Shown: one piece after another, positions 1 through 8,804 of the stretch
Position numbering within the stretch: position 1 is the stretch's first letter
Layout: every line of letters starts with the position of its first letter
Assembly: GCA_002438805.1 (NCBI GenBank)
Contig: DJQV01000010.1
Location: 1-59,521, forward strand
Source of the DNA: Bacteroidales bacterium UBA6377
GTDB lineage: Bacteria > Bacteroidota > Bacteroidia > Bacteroidales > UBA932
Reading direction: 5' to 3'
DNA: 59,521 nt
Translations under genes and position numbers: made by a program
The notes under the pieces: model-generated
Seen by the model: the letters and a program-made list of their open reading frames with translations, nothing else
Told to the model about the DNA's origin: nothing
Databases searched by the model: none

Positions 1-101
1 CACTGTCAAGTTGAATTCGGCTCTAAAATGAGCGACGGTTCCGCGCTTTTGGATAGGGCGGCATTGCTAATGACGCGAATTACTGTTAATTACTAATAAT
101 C

Positions 102-1856
102 ATGTTGTACATAAATGATTGGAGCGTCAAGATGCTCCGAGATAAGTATCCGGATTACTCTCTGAGTTCATATAGTCCTTCCGGGACGTGGCAGACAAGC
201 CGTTATGTCCAGATATTTATTGATGGATATGACCGCGACCTGCATTATGAATACAGAATCGATGGCGGATGGAACGGAAGGGTGGAGCTTCATTTTGAAG
301 GGGAGGACTGGGAAACGAAATATGGAGCGTTGATTGACCGGTTGATGAACGACACACAAAACTCCGATGACCTCACGTGGTCAGAATGGGGTTATGGCTA
401 TCGTTGCCAACATACAAAGACGATTGATAATATTGAGGATTTGTTTCAGGCAATGTCATATATGATGGAACTCTTTGGAAAACTCATCCGGGATTTTACT
501 AAGGAGACACCAACAATCGAGACTCGGACGATCTTGAGTGATATGGCACTTCCTTCGGAGGATGTCAAGGAAGAACCTGCTGTCGAACTTTTTGAAAAGA
601 AATATGGTGAGATATTACGGCTTCCTCTGACCATACCAGATTATCAGAGAATATATTGTTGGGAAGAGAACAATGTCAAATGTTTGCTTGAGGATGTGTT
701 TGAGCATATTAGTGCTAATGGCAAGACCCCGTACCGTTTAGGGACGATAATACTTCATTCACACGACGGCAAGTATGATGTCATCGATGGACAACAGAGG
801 CTTGTGACATTGGCCTTGTTGCTTTCAGAGACAGGAGTGAAAACCAGCCTGCTTAATGAAAAATTCTCATCACAGCTTTCTCAGGAATATGTCGCATACA
901 ACAAGCATATCATCCACGAATATGTCCATCGGCATCTGAGCATATGCTACAATGTGGATAGATTGCTGAATCTTTTGGAGTTCAGTGTCCTTGTTTTGCA
1001 GAACACGTCCATAGATTTGGCATACACATTTTTCTCGAACCAGAACTCACGCGGCGTAGCTCTTACGGATTATGATCTCCTTAAGGCGCATCATCTCAGG
1101 TACATCCCGTCAAACGCGGAGCAGCAGTCAAGACGGGCGGCTGAACTGTGGAACAGAATGATAGAGGATGGCAGAGATGAAAAAGAACGGAGCGACATTC
1201 CTGATTATGTGCGAACATTAGACACTTACATCTATCGGCTCAGGAAATGGATGCGCAAGAATGAATGCGAAGACAGCACTGACAACTATAGGATTAAACG
1301 GGAATATGAGGCCGCTCCCGTTATGGATGAGATACCTCCGTTCGGAGAGAGATTTTATTTCAGTGAGCCTATTCAGGGCGGCATGCATTTCTTCTCATTT
1401 GTGGAGCAGCATCTGGGCAGATTCAGACAGTTCAGCAAGACTGAAGAGTACACGATTCTCCACAACACAATGCAAGGCGGCAGCGACCAATGGTATCGGG
1501 ACGTTGTCGAGAGTGTGCTATTTTGCTATTTCCTGAAATTTGGGGAGTATTTCCTTTCCGACGCGCTTGTCGTAATAATGAGAGTCCTGCTGCAACACAG
1601 GTATGAAAATATGAGGGCCGTCAAAGCTTCCATCGTGCAATATGCGGGAAATTCTGAACTTGTGCTTATGATCGATCAGGCAACATCCCCTACTTTCTTC
1701 TTTGCGGAGGCAAGAAACGTTGCAAAAGAACTGTCGTATCCGGCTCGTCAAAGAATGTCGCCGATAATGCGTTCAATGAGAACAAAAGCGGCGAATATCA
1801 CCGGTCAACTTAGACATAACATTGTTGTTGAATCATTTAAAAATCTGAATCGATGA
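102..1856 (+). CDS. DUF262 (GmrSD-like) protein with extra N-terminal domain, no HNH
   Basis: This 584-residue protein carries a DUF262 (ParB-like/GmrSD N-terminal) domain. The family motifs are visible: IPDYQRIYCWEENNV near residue 180 and the catalytic-type DGQQR at residues 229-233. In this family the motif supports nucleotide-dependent or nuclease activity in restriction-like defence. About 150 residues precede the domain, including YEYRIDGGWNGRVELHFEG. That segment resembles the beta-rich modules found next to PD-(D/E)XK nucleases, but this is an impression only. No C-terminal DUF1524 HNH nuclease is visible, unlike the next gene. The stop overlaps the next start by four bases (ATGA), so the two are surely co-transcribed. 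The ATG at 102 is the first start after an AT-rich leader. Recognition of DUF262 is firm; the biological role is inferred. Confidence 0.85.
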   Translation: MLYINDWSVKMLRDKYPDYSLSSYSPSGTWQTSRYVQIFIDGYDRDLHYEYRIDGGWNGRVELHFEGEDWETKYGALIDRLMNDTQNSDDLTWSEWGYGYRCQHTKTIDNIEDLFQAMSYMMELFGKLIRDFTKETPTIETRTILSDMALPSEDVKEEPAVELFEKKYGEILRLPLTIPDYQRIYCWEENNVKCLLEDVFEHISANGKTPYRLGTIILHSHDGKYDVIDGQQRLVTLALLLSETGVKTSLLNEKFSSQLSQEYVAYNKHIIHEYVHRHLSICYNVDRLLNLLEFSVLVLQNTSIDLAYTFFSNQNSRGVALTDYDLLKAHHLRYIPSNAEQQSRRAAELWNRMIEDGRDEKERSDIPDYVRTLDTYIYRLRKWMRKNECEDSTDNYRIKREYEAAPVMDEIPPFGERFYFSEPIQGGMHFFSFVEQHLGRFRQFSKTEEYTILHNTMQGGSDQWYRDVVESVLFCYFLKFGEYFLSDALVVIMRVLLQHRYENMRAVKASIVQYAGNSELVLMIDQATSPTFFFAEARNVAKELSYPARQRMSPIMRSMRTKAANITGQLRHNIVVESFKNLNR

Positions 1857-3655
1857 AATACACTCCTGAAGAGATAACAAGAGAAAACCTGTTCTTCACA
1901 ATTCCAATCTATCAAAGATTATTTGAGTGGGACACCGAAAACATAGTCACTCTCCTTGAGGACTTGATTAAAGGGTATGACCAAACCGGAGGGCAAGGGG
2001 ACTACTACATAGGAATGTTGACATCTACGAAGAACAATGAATTGGTGGATGGACAGCAGAGATTTACGGTGCTGATGCTTTTGGGCAGTGTGTTGCAGGA
2101 GTATTATGCTGAAAAGCCTAATGAATGGAGCAACTTTCTGATAAATAAGAGCAAGCCACGCCTCGATTTCACATCGCGCCCCTTGGACAACGCTTACCTG
2201 AGATTTCTTATAGAGAATAAAGCTGATGAATGTCGCTCTTACAAGAACTCCAAAATGCAAAATGGGTATAAGCAGGTCAGAATCTTCATGGATGAGAAAG
2301 TTCCGAAAGAAAAACGGTGCTCCTTTGCTTCATATATTTTCCATCACTTGTGCTTCTTCATATCCAATCTTCCGGAAGAGTACAGTCCAAGAGATCTCAA
2401 CAAATATTTCGAGAGGATGAACACGACCGGAAAGAATCTTGAACAGCACGAGATCCTTAAAGTCAAGCTTTTGAGTAATCTGGATAATGATGTTGACAAA
2501 TACATGCTGCTGTGGAACAAACTTGCGGATGTCGATACTTTGTTAATCCGAGAAAGGAAAGACGAGAACTTGGAAGATGTCAAACGACAGGCCTTGACGT
2601 CCGATATCACGGCTATCTTTTCCGGCAGCCTCATAAACGGGATGAATGGAGATGTTCACGATGACGCCATCTCAATCGACGAGATACCGGAGTCAGACTC
2701 AGCACCGAAAAAAGAGCGTGAATTAATCAAGGATTCACATTGTGCGCTGTCTTTCCCATACTTGTTGCTGCAGGTGCTTTACAGAAAACTGGACGGAAAG
2801 ATAAAGTGTGCTGTCAGTGATTTCTTTAAACCCAACAATCTGCTGAGCATATTTGAAGAATATCTGCCTTTCAGTGGCAAGGATGTCAATAAGGAAGATA
2901 TAAAAGATTTTATGGAGCGGCTGTTCAGGTCACGCCTTGCCCTTGACATCTGTTTTATCCGGCCAACTGAATACGGATATTCCCTTGACATGAATCTTCC
3001 GGAGGACAATGTTGCACTAAAAAATCTGTTGATGCTTCAATCTATGATATATGTGTCTTCATCCAATTATACTAATTACAGATGGTTCAACTGGTTGATG
3101 GATGCCGTGGATAAAGCGGGAATACCGGATGCCGAGGTTTTTTACAGGACACTGTTGGATGAAATTGATAAGGAATTTGAGGTTCCTCCTTATGAAAAAT
3201 TGACATATAAGGGCGATATCCGTTACTGGTTCTGGCGGCTTGATTTTTACATTTGGCAACATCGAGACGAATTGTTTGGAAAAGGCTCTCCGGAATGGCA
3301 CATCGCGGACAATTATGTATTCAGACGTAACCGAAGTATAGAGCATATAGCGCCGCAGACACCACAAACCCAATCTGCATTACAGTGGACGGACAGTGAT
3401 GATGATGCGAGATTACGTGACAGTTTTGGAAATTTGGTGATGATTTCACAAGGATTGAACTCTTCGTTAAGTAACGAGTCGTACGAAGTCAAGGCCGCTC
3501 ACGTACAGTCTTTCTGCAATGGATCAAAATCTGGTTCCATAGAAAGTTTGAAACTGTTGGTTGCATATAAAGACTATCCAGACGGATGGTCAAAGGATGC
3601 AATTAAGGAGCATGGGAAGAAGATGTATGATTTGCTTGCTAAAAGCCGCAGTTGA
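1853..3655 (+). CDS. DUF262-DUF1524 (GmrSD-type) putative nuclease
   Basis: This 600-residue protein has the two-part layout of GmrSD-type enzymes. An N-terminal DUF262 domain carries IPIYQRLFEWDTENIV from residue 17 and DGQQR at 66-70. A C-terminal DUF1524 HNH-like nuclease carries IEHIAPQ (His498) and, about 25 residues on, FGNLVMISQGLNSSLSN. In known type IV restriction enzymes such as GmrSD, the first domain senses or hydrolyses nucleotide and the second cuts modified DNA. The gene overlaps the preceding DUF262 gene by four bases and is followed 76 bases later by the DUF1835-like gene. A paired arrangement of one DUF262 without and one with a nuclease suggests a split complex. Start ATG at 1853 follows from the overlap. 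Family assignment is strong; substrate is unknown. Confidence 0.88.
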   Translation: MKYTPEEITRENLFFTIPIYQRLFEWDTENIVTLLEDLIKGYDQTGGQGDYYIGMLTSTKNNELVDGQQRFTVLMLLGSVLQEYYAEKPNEWSNFLINKSKPRLDFTSRPLDNAYLRFLIENKADECRSYKNSKMQNGYKQVRIFMDEKVPKEKRCSFASYIFHHLCFFISNLPEEYSPRDLNKYFERMNTTGKNLEQHEILKVKLLSNLDNDVDKYMLLWNKLADVDTLLIRERKDENLEDVKRQALTSDITAIFSGSLINGMNGDVHDDAISIDEIPESDSAPKKERELIKDSHCALSFPYLLLQVLYRKLDGKIKCAVSDFFKPNNLLSIFEEYLPFSGKDVNKEDIKDFMERLFRSRLALDICFIRPTEYGYSLDMNLPEDNVALKNLLMLQSMIYVSSSNYTNYRWFNWLMDAVDKAGIPDAEVFYRTLLDEIDKEFEVPPYEKLTYKGDIRYWFWRLDFYIWQHRDELFGKGSPEWHIADNYVFRRNRSIEHIAPQTPQTQSALQWTDSDDDARLRDSFGNLVMISQGLNSSLSNESYEVKAAHVQSFCNGSKSGSIESLKLLVAYKDYPDGWSKDAIKEHGKKMYDLLAKSRS

Positions 3656-3731
3656 GACTTCTCCGAGAGAGTCAGATGTCAAAAATCTTCGCAATAGGTT
3701 AGAATGCCTGAAAAACTTGAATACTATTAGG

Positions 3732-5141
3732 ATGGGAAAGACATTGCATATTATGCCTTCCGGCGCGTCATGGAGCAGGATCGCCTACGGGTGGATAGGA
3801 AGAGAGTTGGATCAACACGACATTTTGCAGTACCCGGTCCGGACTAATATTCATTATTTGCCGGAAGATTTTTCAGAAGTGGAAATGATGAAGGTCGCCA
3901 TTTCTTGGAATGATGCCAAGCTATATGATGACTTGAAGGTTTTTGCACGGAAGCTGTCGGAGATTCCGAACTACGATAAGGTCATTGTCTGGCATGCCGA
4001 AGACGCTGATTCGAGGTTGCTGTTTTGTACGATTGTCAATGCAGTGCGGCAAACGCTGTACGAAATCGACATTACTCCAGAGGAGAGACGCTCAATATGG
4101 AAAGAGGTGAAAGAAGATGAGCCTGAGCCAGAGCGGGATGTAGATGTTTTTTATGTGGGGCATGTCGTCGGCATAGATGGCACCCGGTCCAGCTATCCCG
4201 CGAAGCGAGTAACTGCAAAAATGAGAGAGACGCTTCTGACCGAATGGAGACGATGGGGCGGGGAAGATGCTCAGGATTGTCCTGTTTTGGTCAGCCAGTA
4301 TGGGGAGTTGTTCCATACGTATCGTACGTATTTGTACCAAAGCATTTTTGAGTTCACGCCGAAAACCGAAGCGGCATCCATTGCAAGGATTGCTGGGCAA
4401 GTCCTCTGCAAACACCCGCAAGTGTGGGATCAGTATGTCTGCGACACAGTAGTCAAGATGGCTGATGAGGGCATGATCAAATGGGTGAAAAAGGATGATG
4501 ATCCATACCAAAGTCTTGTACAGCAGTACAAATACGATGTGGAGGAAGACTGGCTTGGCTACCCGCGGGACTTCCTGTATCATTTCATCGATGAATGCGG
4601 GAAAAAGATCACCATGTCCGAGGATGACCTTAAGGCAGAATACCGCCGTGATATAAAAGATTGTGACGACTTATGGGGGCATGGTCATCTTACCCGGGAA
4701 TATCGACAGATGAGAAAGAAACAGTGGAAAGAGACACTGGTCGTGAGATGGGCGGCCGCCTTCAATGAAAACTGGGGCTGGTATCACTTGCTGTCGGTCA
4801 TCAAGGTGAAACTGGAGATGATGGCGGAATATATGCGCCAATGGACCTCAATCGAGCGCGGTGCGGTTTACGCAGCCCAGATGGAACGCACCGTCAGCCT
4901 GATTCGGATCATTCTTGACCATGGAGGCGAATCCGACTATGCGCACGCCGATGATGAGGATGAATATCTTGATGCCGGACATTTCTCCCACTATGTCAAC
5001 TTCCGTAATCGCAGTCGCATCCCGAGCCCGGACTATTGCGGTGAATTGTTCTGGTGCGAGGCGCAGCGCCTCCGTTTCGACAAGGCCTGGAATCTCCTAT
5101 GGGAGATATTCCGCACGAGACTGCTTTCATGGGAGGATTGA
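3732..5141 (+). CDS. DUF1835/DUF3658-like protein with long C-terminal extension
   Basis: This protein is about 469 residues long. The first 120 residues follow the DUF1835 pattern: a start like LHIMPSGASWSRI and a later strand-helix KVIVWHAEDADSRLLFCTIVNAVR. Residues 150-270 resemble DUF3658, with AASIARIAGQVL followed by an acidic or polar stretch and MADEGMIKW. The last 200 residues are rich in Trp, Asp and Glu and match nothing I recognise. These families have no settled biochemical role. The reading frame is open from 3561, but a start there would overlap the DUF262 gene by about 95 bases. ATG 3732 places the DUF1835 motif at the N-terminus, so I prefer it. It is the third gene of the DUF262 operon, ending before a bidirectional hairpin terminator at 5370. 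Confidence 0.7.
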   Translation: MGKTLHIMPSGASWSRIAYGWIGRELDQHDILQYPVRTNIHYLPEDFSEVEMMKVAISWNDAKLYDDLKVFARKLSEIPNYDKVIVWHAEDADSRLLFCTIVNAVRQTLYEIDITPEERRSIWKEVKEDEPEPERDVDVFYVGHVVGIDGTRSSYPAKRVTAKMRETLLTEWRRWGGEDAQDCPVLVSQYGELFHTYRTYLYQSIFEFTPKTEAASIARIAGQVLCKHPQVWDQYVCDTVVKMADEGMIKWVKKDDDPYQSLVQQYKYDVEEDWLGYPRDFLYHFIDECGKKITMSEDDLKAEYRRDIKDCDDLWGHGHLTREYRQMRKKQWKETLVVRWAAAFNENWGWYHLLSVIKVKLEMMAEYMRQWTSIERGAVYAAQMERTVSLIRIILDHGGESDYAHADDEDEYLDAGHFSHYVNFRNRSRIPSPDYCGELFWCEAQRLRFDKAWNLLWEIFRTRLLSWED

Positions 5142-5369
5142 TTCCTCTCTGGGTGACAATGAAACTGTAGTCTCTGATTTCTTGAAAAATTATAAGCGGC
5201 AGTCTTGTTTTTCAAAGATGAGTATGTACCTTTACGCAACATATTCGAAAACACGGAAGTGTAGGTTTATTCTCGAATACGAATCTGGAAAATTCACTTG
5301 GAAGAGAGTAAGCGGACATTTTGGGAATTATATACCTGATTACCCACAATAACACAAAAAACAAAAGAA

Positions 5370-5391
5370 TCTTGAGACCATAATCTCAAGA
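5370..5391. terminator. bidirectional hairpin between convergent genes
   Basis: The sequence TCTTGAGA, six bases, TCTCAAGA forms a perfect 8-bp stem between the plus-strand operon ending at 5141 and the minus-strand gene ending at 5414. Read on the minus strand it is followed by a T-rich run, as expected for an intrinsic terminator of the minus-strand gene. The weaker stem and flanking sequence on the plus strand make termination there plausible but less certain. Confidence 0.7.
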
Positions 5392-5413
5392 CTCTTTCAC
5401 ATCTGCAACCATT

Positions 5414-6202
5414 CTATTGATGACTTTCTTCTGGGTTAGTATTTGTGGTCTTTTCCCCTTTCAGATCTTCACAGAACTTCTTGAAATCTATCCCACCTTT
5501 TGCAAACTTGTCAATGAGATCTTGGTGCTTTATTGCAAACTCTTTGAATGCCTTCAGTTCAGCACTTGAAATATCAGTCTTGCTTATATCAGGTATCAAC
5601 TTCAGTTCAGGTATGGTCAATACTGCCCATTCATTAGAGTTATGACTTCCTTCTGGGTGTTGAATCTTGATTCTCAAATAATGTCTTGTCTTGTCATATG
5701 GACCGATCCATATCACCCTGCTCAGATTTGTATCTGATGGATGCATTCTTTTTGAGTCCTCTGTGATTTCTGCAATGTTTTCACACTTATCTACAAGGGA
5801 CATAAATGAGCTGTATCCAAACTCTCCATCTGCATATTTCAGCAGATTTGTCTTGTTTGTCTTCACAAAATTGCTTACCCAGTACATGTCTTCATCACTG
5901 ATGGTCTGTTCAAATGAGTATGGGACATAAGGTGTGTCTGATATCATCATCGGCAAAAAATCGGACTCACCTTCACCAATCCTGAAATATATACAGGGCT
6001 TGTGTCTTGAGTTTTCATAAACATAATAGTTGTCAAATCTCATATCCACTTTGAACTCATGGTTGATGGAAGTCTCCTCGAAATCCATCTTCATGATTCT
6101 TTCCCATCTTTTTTCTTCTGTGATGCTGTCTTTCAGGACTTCATCTATTGAGGGTATTGAATTGTCATTTATGAACTCATCAAAAGTTTTAATCTTTGAC
6201 AT
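5414..6202 (-). CDS. unknown protein next to the ISXO2-like pseudogene
   Basis: This 262-residue acidic, soluble-looking protein belongs to no family I recognise. The frame is open further upstream, but the first about 40 residues would be translated from the region just after the transposase remnant. ATG at 6202 gives the natural N-terminus MSKIKTFDEFINDN. There is no signal peptide or membrane segment. It lies 86 bases downstream of, and on the same strand as, the IS1595/ISXO2-type transposase remnant. It may therefore be a passenger gene of that element; the alternative is an unrelated island gene. Base composition is AT-rich like the surrounding island and unlike the core genome to the right. 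Confidence 0.6.
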   Translation of the reverse strand: MSKIKTFDEFINDNSIPSIDEVLKDSITEEKRWERIMKMDFEETSINHEFKVDMRFDNYYVYENSRHKPCIYFRIGEGESDFLPMMISDTPYVPYSFEQTISDEDMYWVSNFVKTNKTNLLKYADGEFGYSSFMSLVDKCENIAEITEDSKRMHPSDTNLSRVIWIGPYDKTRHYLRIKIQHPEGSHNSNEWAVLTIPELKLIPDISKTDISSAELKAFKEFAIKHQDLIDKFAKGGIDFKKFCEDLKGEKTTNTNPEESHQ

Positions 6203-6288
6203 ATCTATGATTTTAAAATTAATACATAGTAAAAATAACAAACAACTCAAGAAATGGACTGTTGTTGCAGGAAAATCCTTCATCATAT

Positions 6289-7027
6289 TTATGCTGCCAT
6301 CCTCACATCCCTGTACTGAACCCTGCAAATGGCTCTGGAGAACATATATGAGAATCTGTCTCCACCTTTCATGTCCTTGGTGTTGAACCTGTATACAGCC
6401 TCATCAATATACCTTTCAAGATATGCCCTTGAGACGGAATGATATGTCCCGAATATCATCCTCTTGAAATGCCCCCAGAACCCTTCTATCCCATTTGTTG
6501 TGCAGGATCCAACTGAATACTCCTTTTCTCTGTGGCAGACAAAGACATGTGTGTATCATGTGTCAAGCCCATTATATATTGAAGATTCATCTGTGACAAC
6601 TGTGCTTCCCTCTGCAACAAAATGACTTATGATGGGAAGTATTGTGCTTGACCTTGTATCAACAACCTTCTTTGCAACAATAATAGGCATGTGTCTTCTC
6701 ATAAATCTCACCAGTGGTCTTCTTGACCTCCTCTGTCTTCCATCTCATCACACTCCACAACACCTTCAAGGACAACATCTTCATCCTGCTTGAAAAGGGC
6801 CCTGACCTTGTGGAGAATGTGCCATGCTGTCTTCTGGGTAACATCCATGTCAGTGGCAATCTGAACAGTCCATCTTTTCTGACATAGCAGTGATGTCTGC
6901 CACAAAAAGGGCACACAACATCATCTTTGTCCCACCTGGATTCAAAGACTGCCTTCCTGCATTTTGTCTCACTGTCAAAATATCCGGTGGGGGCATATAT
7001 GGAGTTGAACCGGCTGAAATCCATCAT
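6289..7027 (-). pseudogene. degenerate IS1595/ISXO2-type transposase
   Basis: On the minus strand the reading starts with MMDFSRFNSIYAPTGYFDSE and a zinc-ribbon CPFCGRHHCYVRKDG typical of ISXO2-like transposases. The frame then shifts. The adjacent frame carries DVTQKTAWHILHKVRALF and VLEGVVECDE, which is the start of the DDE-type catalytic domain. Further on, another segment reads STVVTDESSIYNGLDT, an in-frame TGA, then NGIEGFWGHFKRMIFGTYH and a conserved C-terminal YIDEAVYRFNT. The order of motifs is correct, but at least one frameshift and one stop interrupt them. The element is therefore dead unless moved by an intact copy elsewhere. The family call is firm; exact frameshift points are approximate. 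Confidence 0.85.
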
Positions 7028-7427
7028 AATAACAGTGCCTTATCCATTATTATATACTCAAGACACTGTCATTTCTTTCAATAAAATCAATAGATTTTTA
7101 TGTGTATATCAGGATGTTACGATGATTCTGGGTAGTCAGGTATATAGTTCCCGACATTTTCCCCCGTCATATCCCGCATCTGCGGGGTTGTGCGTGGGAC
7201 TGCTGCTTATTTTAGAAGTTGTTTTGAAATGATTCCCGAATTTTATTATGAAGATTTACGAGGCAGTTTCGACTTTGTAGGAAGAAGTGTATTGCAGGTA
7301 CTCGACGTGAGTTTGTTGCGGTGCAGTGCTTGCTTAGGTTAGAGACAATCTATGGAATTAAGCTATAACCTATGCATGAGAAGCCCGTTTTAGGCCCGTT
7401 TTGCAGACGGGTTATAGCATAACCGCA
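7028..7427. other. non-coding stretch left of the IS256 element
   Basis: This roughly 400-base stretch holds no convincing gene. It contains a short palindrome CCCGCATCTGCGGG at 7173-7186 and two copies of GCCCGTTTT near 7389 and 7393-7402. It also contains inverted copies of GCTATAACC (7362-7370) and GGTTATAGC (7410-7418). The last pair is matched by a third copy beyond the IS256 insertion. I read it as eroded mobile-element junction sequence. Confidence 0.5.
7420..7427. repeat. left target-site duplication TAACCGCA
   Basis: These eight bases immediately precede the left IS256 terminus and are repeated exactly at 8797-8804 after the right terminus. Confidence 0.9.
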
Positions 7428-7531
7428 GATAGTGTCCCAAAAAGTGTGTCTGGATAGATAAAAAGAAGAAAGGTCAATAACTTTTAAGATATTTGTAAAA
7501 GGAAACAAAACAATCTTAAAAATCATTGACC

Positions 7532-8692
7532 ATGAAGTTTACAAAGGAACAAATTTCCGAGATAATGTGCAAGCACTCGGAGCGAGAAAATGGCCTGCAC
7601 GACCTGTTGGAGATAATGCTGGAGAGCATGATGGTAGCCGAGAGAGGCGAATATCTGCGGACCGCTGGAGAGGGCAACAAAGGCAACGGCTACCGTCTGG
7701 GGCATACATACGGACAGGGGCGCAAGCTGGAGTTCAAGATACCAAGGGATCGTTACGGCAACTTCCATCCGCGCATCCTTGCGGTCCTGAAGAACCAGGA
7801 GGAGGAATGCGACCGCCTTGCCGGTGCGCTGTACTCAAAGGGACTGACGCAGTCTCAGGTGGGAGACATCTTCGACGAGATATACGGAGAGCACTACAGC
7901 AAGTCGAGCATATCGAGGATGATCCAGTATATGCGAGAAGATGTGTCCAAATGGCTTGACAGGCCGCTTGAGCGATATTACCCTATAGTCTTCATCGACT
8001 GCGTGTTCATCAAGGTCAGGCGAGCGAGGAGCTGTTCCGCGGAGGCTTTCTATGTGATCATGGCCGTGAAGGAGGACAAGACCCGCGAGGTTCTGGGCAT
8101 ATACAACAACCCGGAGGAGAGCGCCTCCGGCTGGGGTGAGATGCTGAAGAAGATCAAGGGACGAGGCGTGGAGAAGATAGGGCTGATAGTGGCGGACGGC
8201 CTCAAGGGCCTTGACACGGCCGTGGGTGATCCGTTCCCCAATGTGCCGCTGCAGAGGTGCACTACGCACCTGAAGCGCAACCTTCTCGGCAAGGTGAAGC
8301 ATGGGGACAAGATGTCACTGTCGGAGGATCTGCGGGACGTTTTCCGCACGGGAGACAGAAGCTACACGCGCGATGACGCCTGGCGCAAATGGCAGGGGCT
8401 CTGTGACAAGTGGGGTGCCTCATACAGGTCATTCAAGACGATGAGGGATGACCTCTATTACATGGACTACTTCACATATCTGGACTATGACAGCCGCATA
8501 CAGTCGATGATATACACGACTAACTGGATAGAGCGTCTTCAGAAGGACTTCCGCCGCGTGACGAGGATGCGCGGGGCGATGCCCAATGACGAGTCCGTGC
8601 TGACGCTTATGGGAAAGACTGCGATGGACAAGGACAGTTACGGAAGGCAGCTTCCGAGGATAGATTGCGACAAGACTCTCTTCCCTGACTGA
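7532..8692 (+). CDS. IS256-family (mutator-type) transposase
   Basis: This 386-residue DDE transposase catalyses excision and insertion of the element. IS256 landmarks are present in order: YGQGRKLEFKIPRDRYGNF near residue 65, a helix-turn-helix-like segment GLTQSQVGDIFDEIYG, the first catalytic Asp in YYPIVFIDCVFIKVR, and the second in GLIVADGLKGL. The region PLQRCTTHLKRNLL and the C-terminal TTNWIERLQKDFRRVTR then carry the conserved IS256 signature and third acidic residue region. Length matches the family (about 390-400). I chose ATG 7532; a TTG two codons earlier is in frame but less likely. A perfect 26-base palindrome follows the stop. Confidence 0.95.
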   Translation: MKFTKEQISEIMCKHSERENGLHDLLEIMLESMMVAERGEYLRTAGEGNKGNGYRLGHTYGQGRKLEFKIPRDRYGNFHPRILAVLKNQEEECDRLAGALYSKGLTQSQVGDIFDEIYGEHYSKSSISRMIQYMREDVSKWLDRPLERYYPIVFIDCVFIKVRRARSCSAEAFYVIMAVKEDKTREVLGIYNNPEESASGWGEMLKKIKGRGVEKIGLIVADGLKGLDTAVGDPFPNVPLQRCTTHLKRNLLGKVKHGDKMSLSEDLRDVFRTGDRSYTRDDAWRKWQGLCDKWGASYRSFKTMRDDLYYMDYFTYLDYDSRIQSMIYTTNWIERLQKDFRRVTRMRGAMPNDESVLTLMGKTAMDKDSYGRQLPRIDCDKTLFPD

Positions 8693-8696
8693 AAAA

Positions 8697-8722
8697 GTCA
8701 AGGCGGGCTAGCCCGCCTTGAC
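8697..8722. terminator. palindromic hairpin after the transposase
   Basis: Thirteen bases GTCAAGGCGGGCT are followed directly by their reverse complement, a perfect 26-base palindrome starting four bases after the transposase stop. It lacks a strong T-run but is well placed to end the transposase transcript or to block read-in. Confidence 0.6.
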
Positions 8723-8733
8723 AGAAATATTGA

Positions 8734-8741
8734 TATATTTG
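8734..8741 (+). promoter_or_regulatory. possible outward-facing promoter box at the IS256 right end
   Basis: TATATTTG matches the Bacteroidota -7 consensus TAnnTTTG and lies between the transposase hairpin and the right inverted repeat, reading out of the element. The upstream TTGACAG at 8718 could act as the -33 region. The next gene on the right is on the opposite strand, so transcription would run antisense to it. Confidence 0.35.
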
Positions 8742-8796
8742 CAGAATCTTAGAAGTTGATGGGCCTGTGTCCAGACACACTTTTTGAAACAGTACC

Positions 8797-8804
8797 TAAC
8801 CGCA
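8797..8804. repeat. right target-site duplication TAACCGCA
   Basis: Exact copy of 7420-7427, directly abutting the right terminus of the IS256 element. Confidence 0.9.

Larger units (their letters stand above)
7428..8796 (+). mobile_element. intact IS256-family insertion sequence
   Basis: The element is 1369 bp. The left end GATAGTGTCCCAAAAAGTG and the reverse complement of the right end GGTACTGTTTCAAAAAGTG start a terminal inverted repeat of about 27 bases with roughly five mismatches; the inner AAAAAGTGTGTCTGGA part is identical. Both ends are flanked directly by the 8-bp duplication TAACCGCA (7420-7427 and 8797-8804), the size usual for IS256-family insertions. One transposase gene fills the element. 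The exact duplication and uninterrupted gene argue for a recent insertion. Confidence 0.93.

Noticed and set aside
5218..5352. Short plus-strand frame after the DUF1835-like gene
   Set aside because: About 44 codons, no promoter box or family resemblance, and it ends at the terminator; could be a remnant but is not supportable.
7362..7418. Integron attC-like site
   Set aside because: The outer arms end in AAC/GTT like attC boxes, but they do not fit the RYYYAAC/GTTRRRY consensus and no integron integrase is present.
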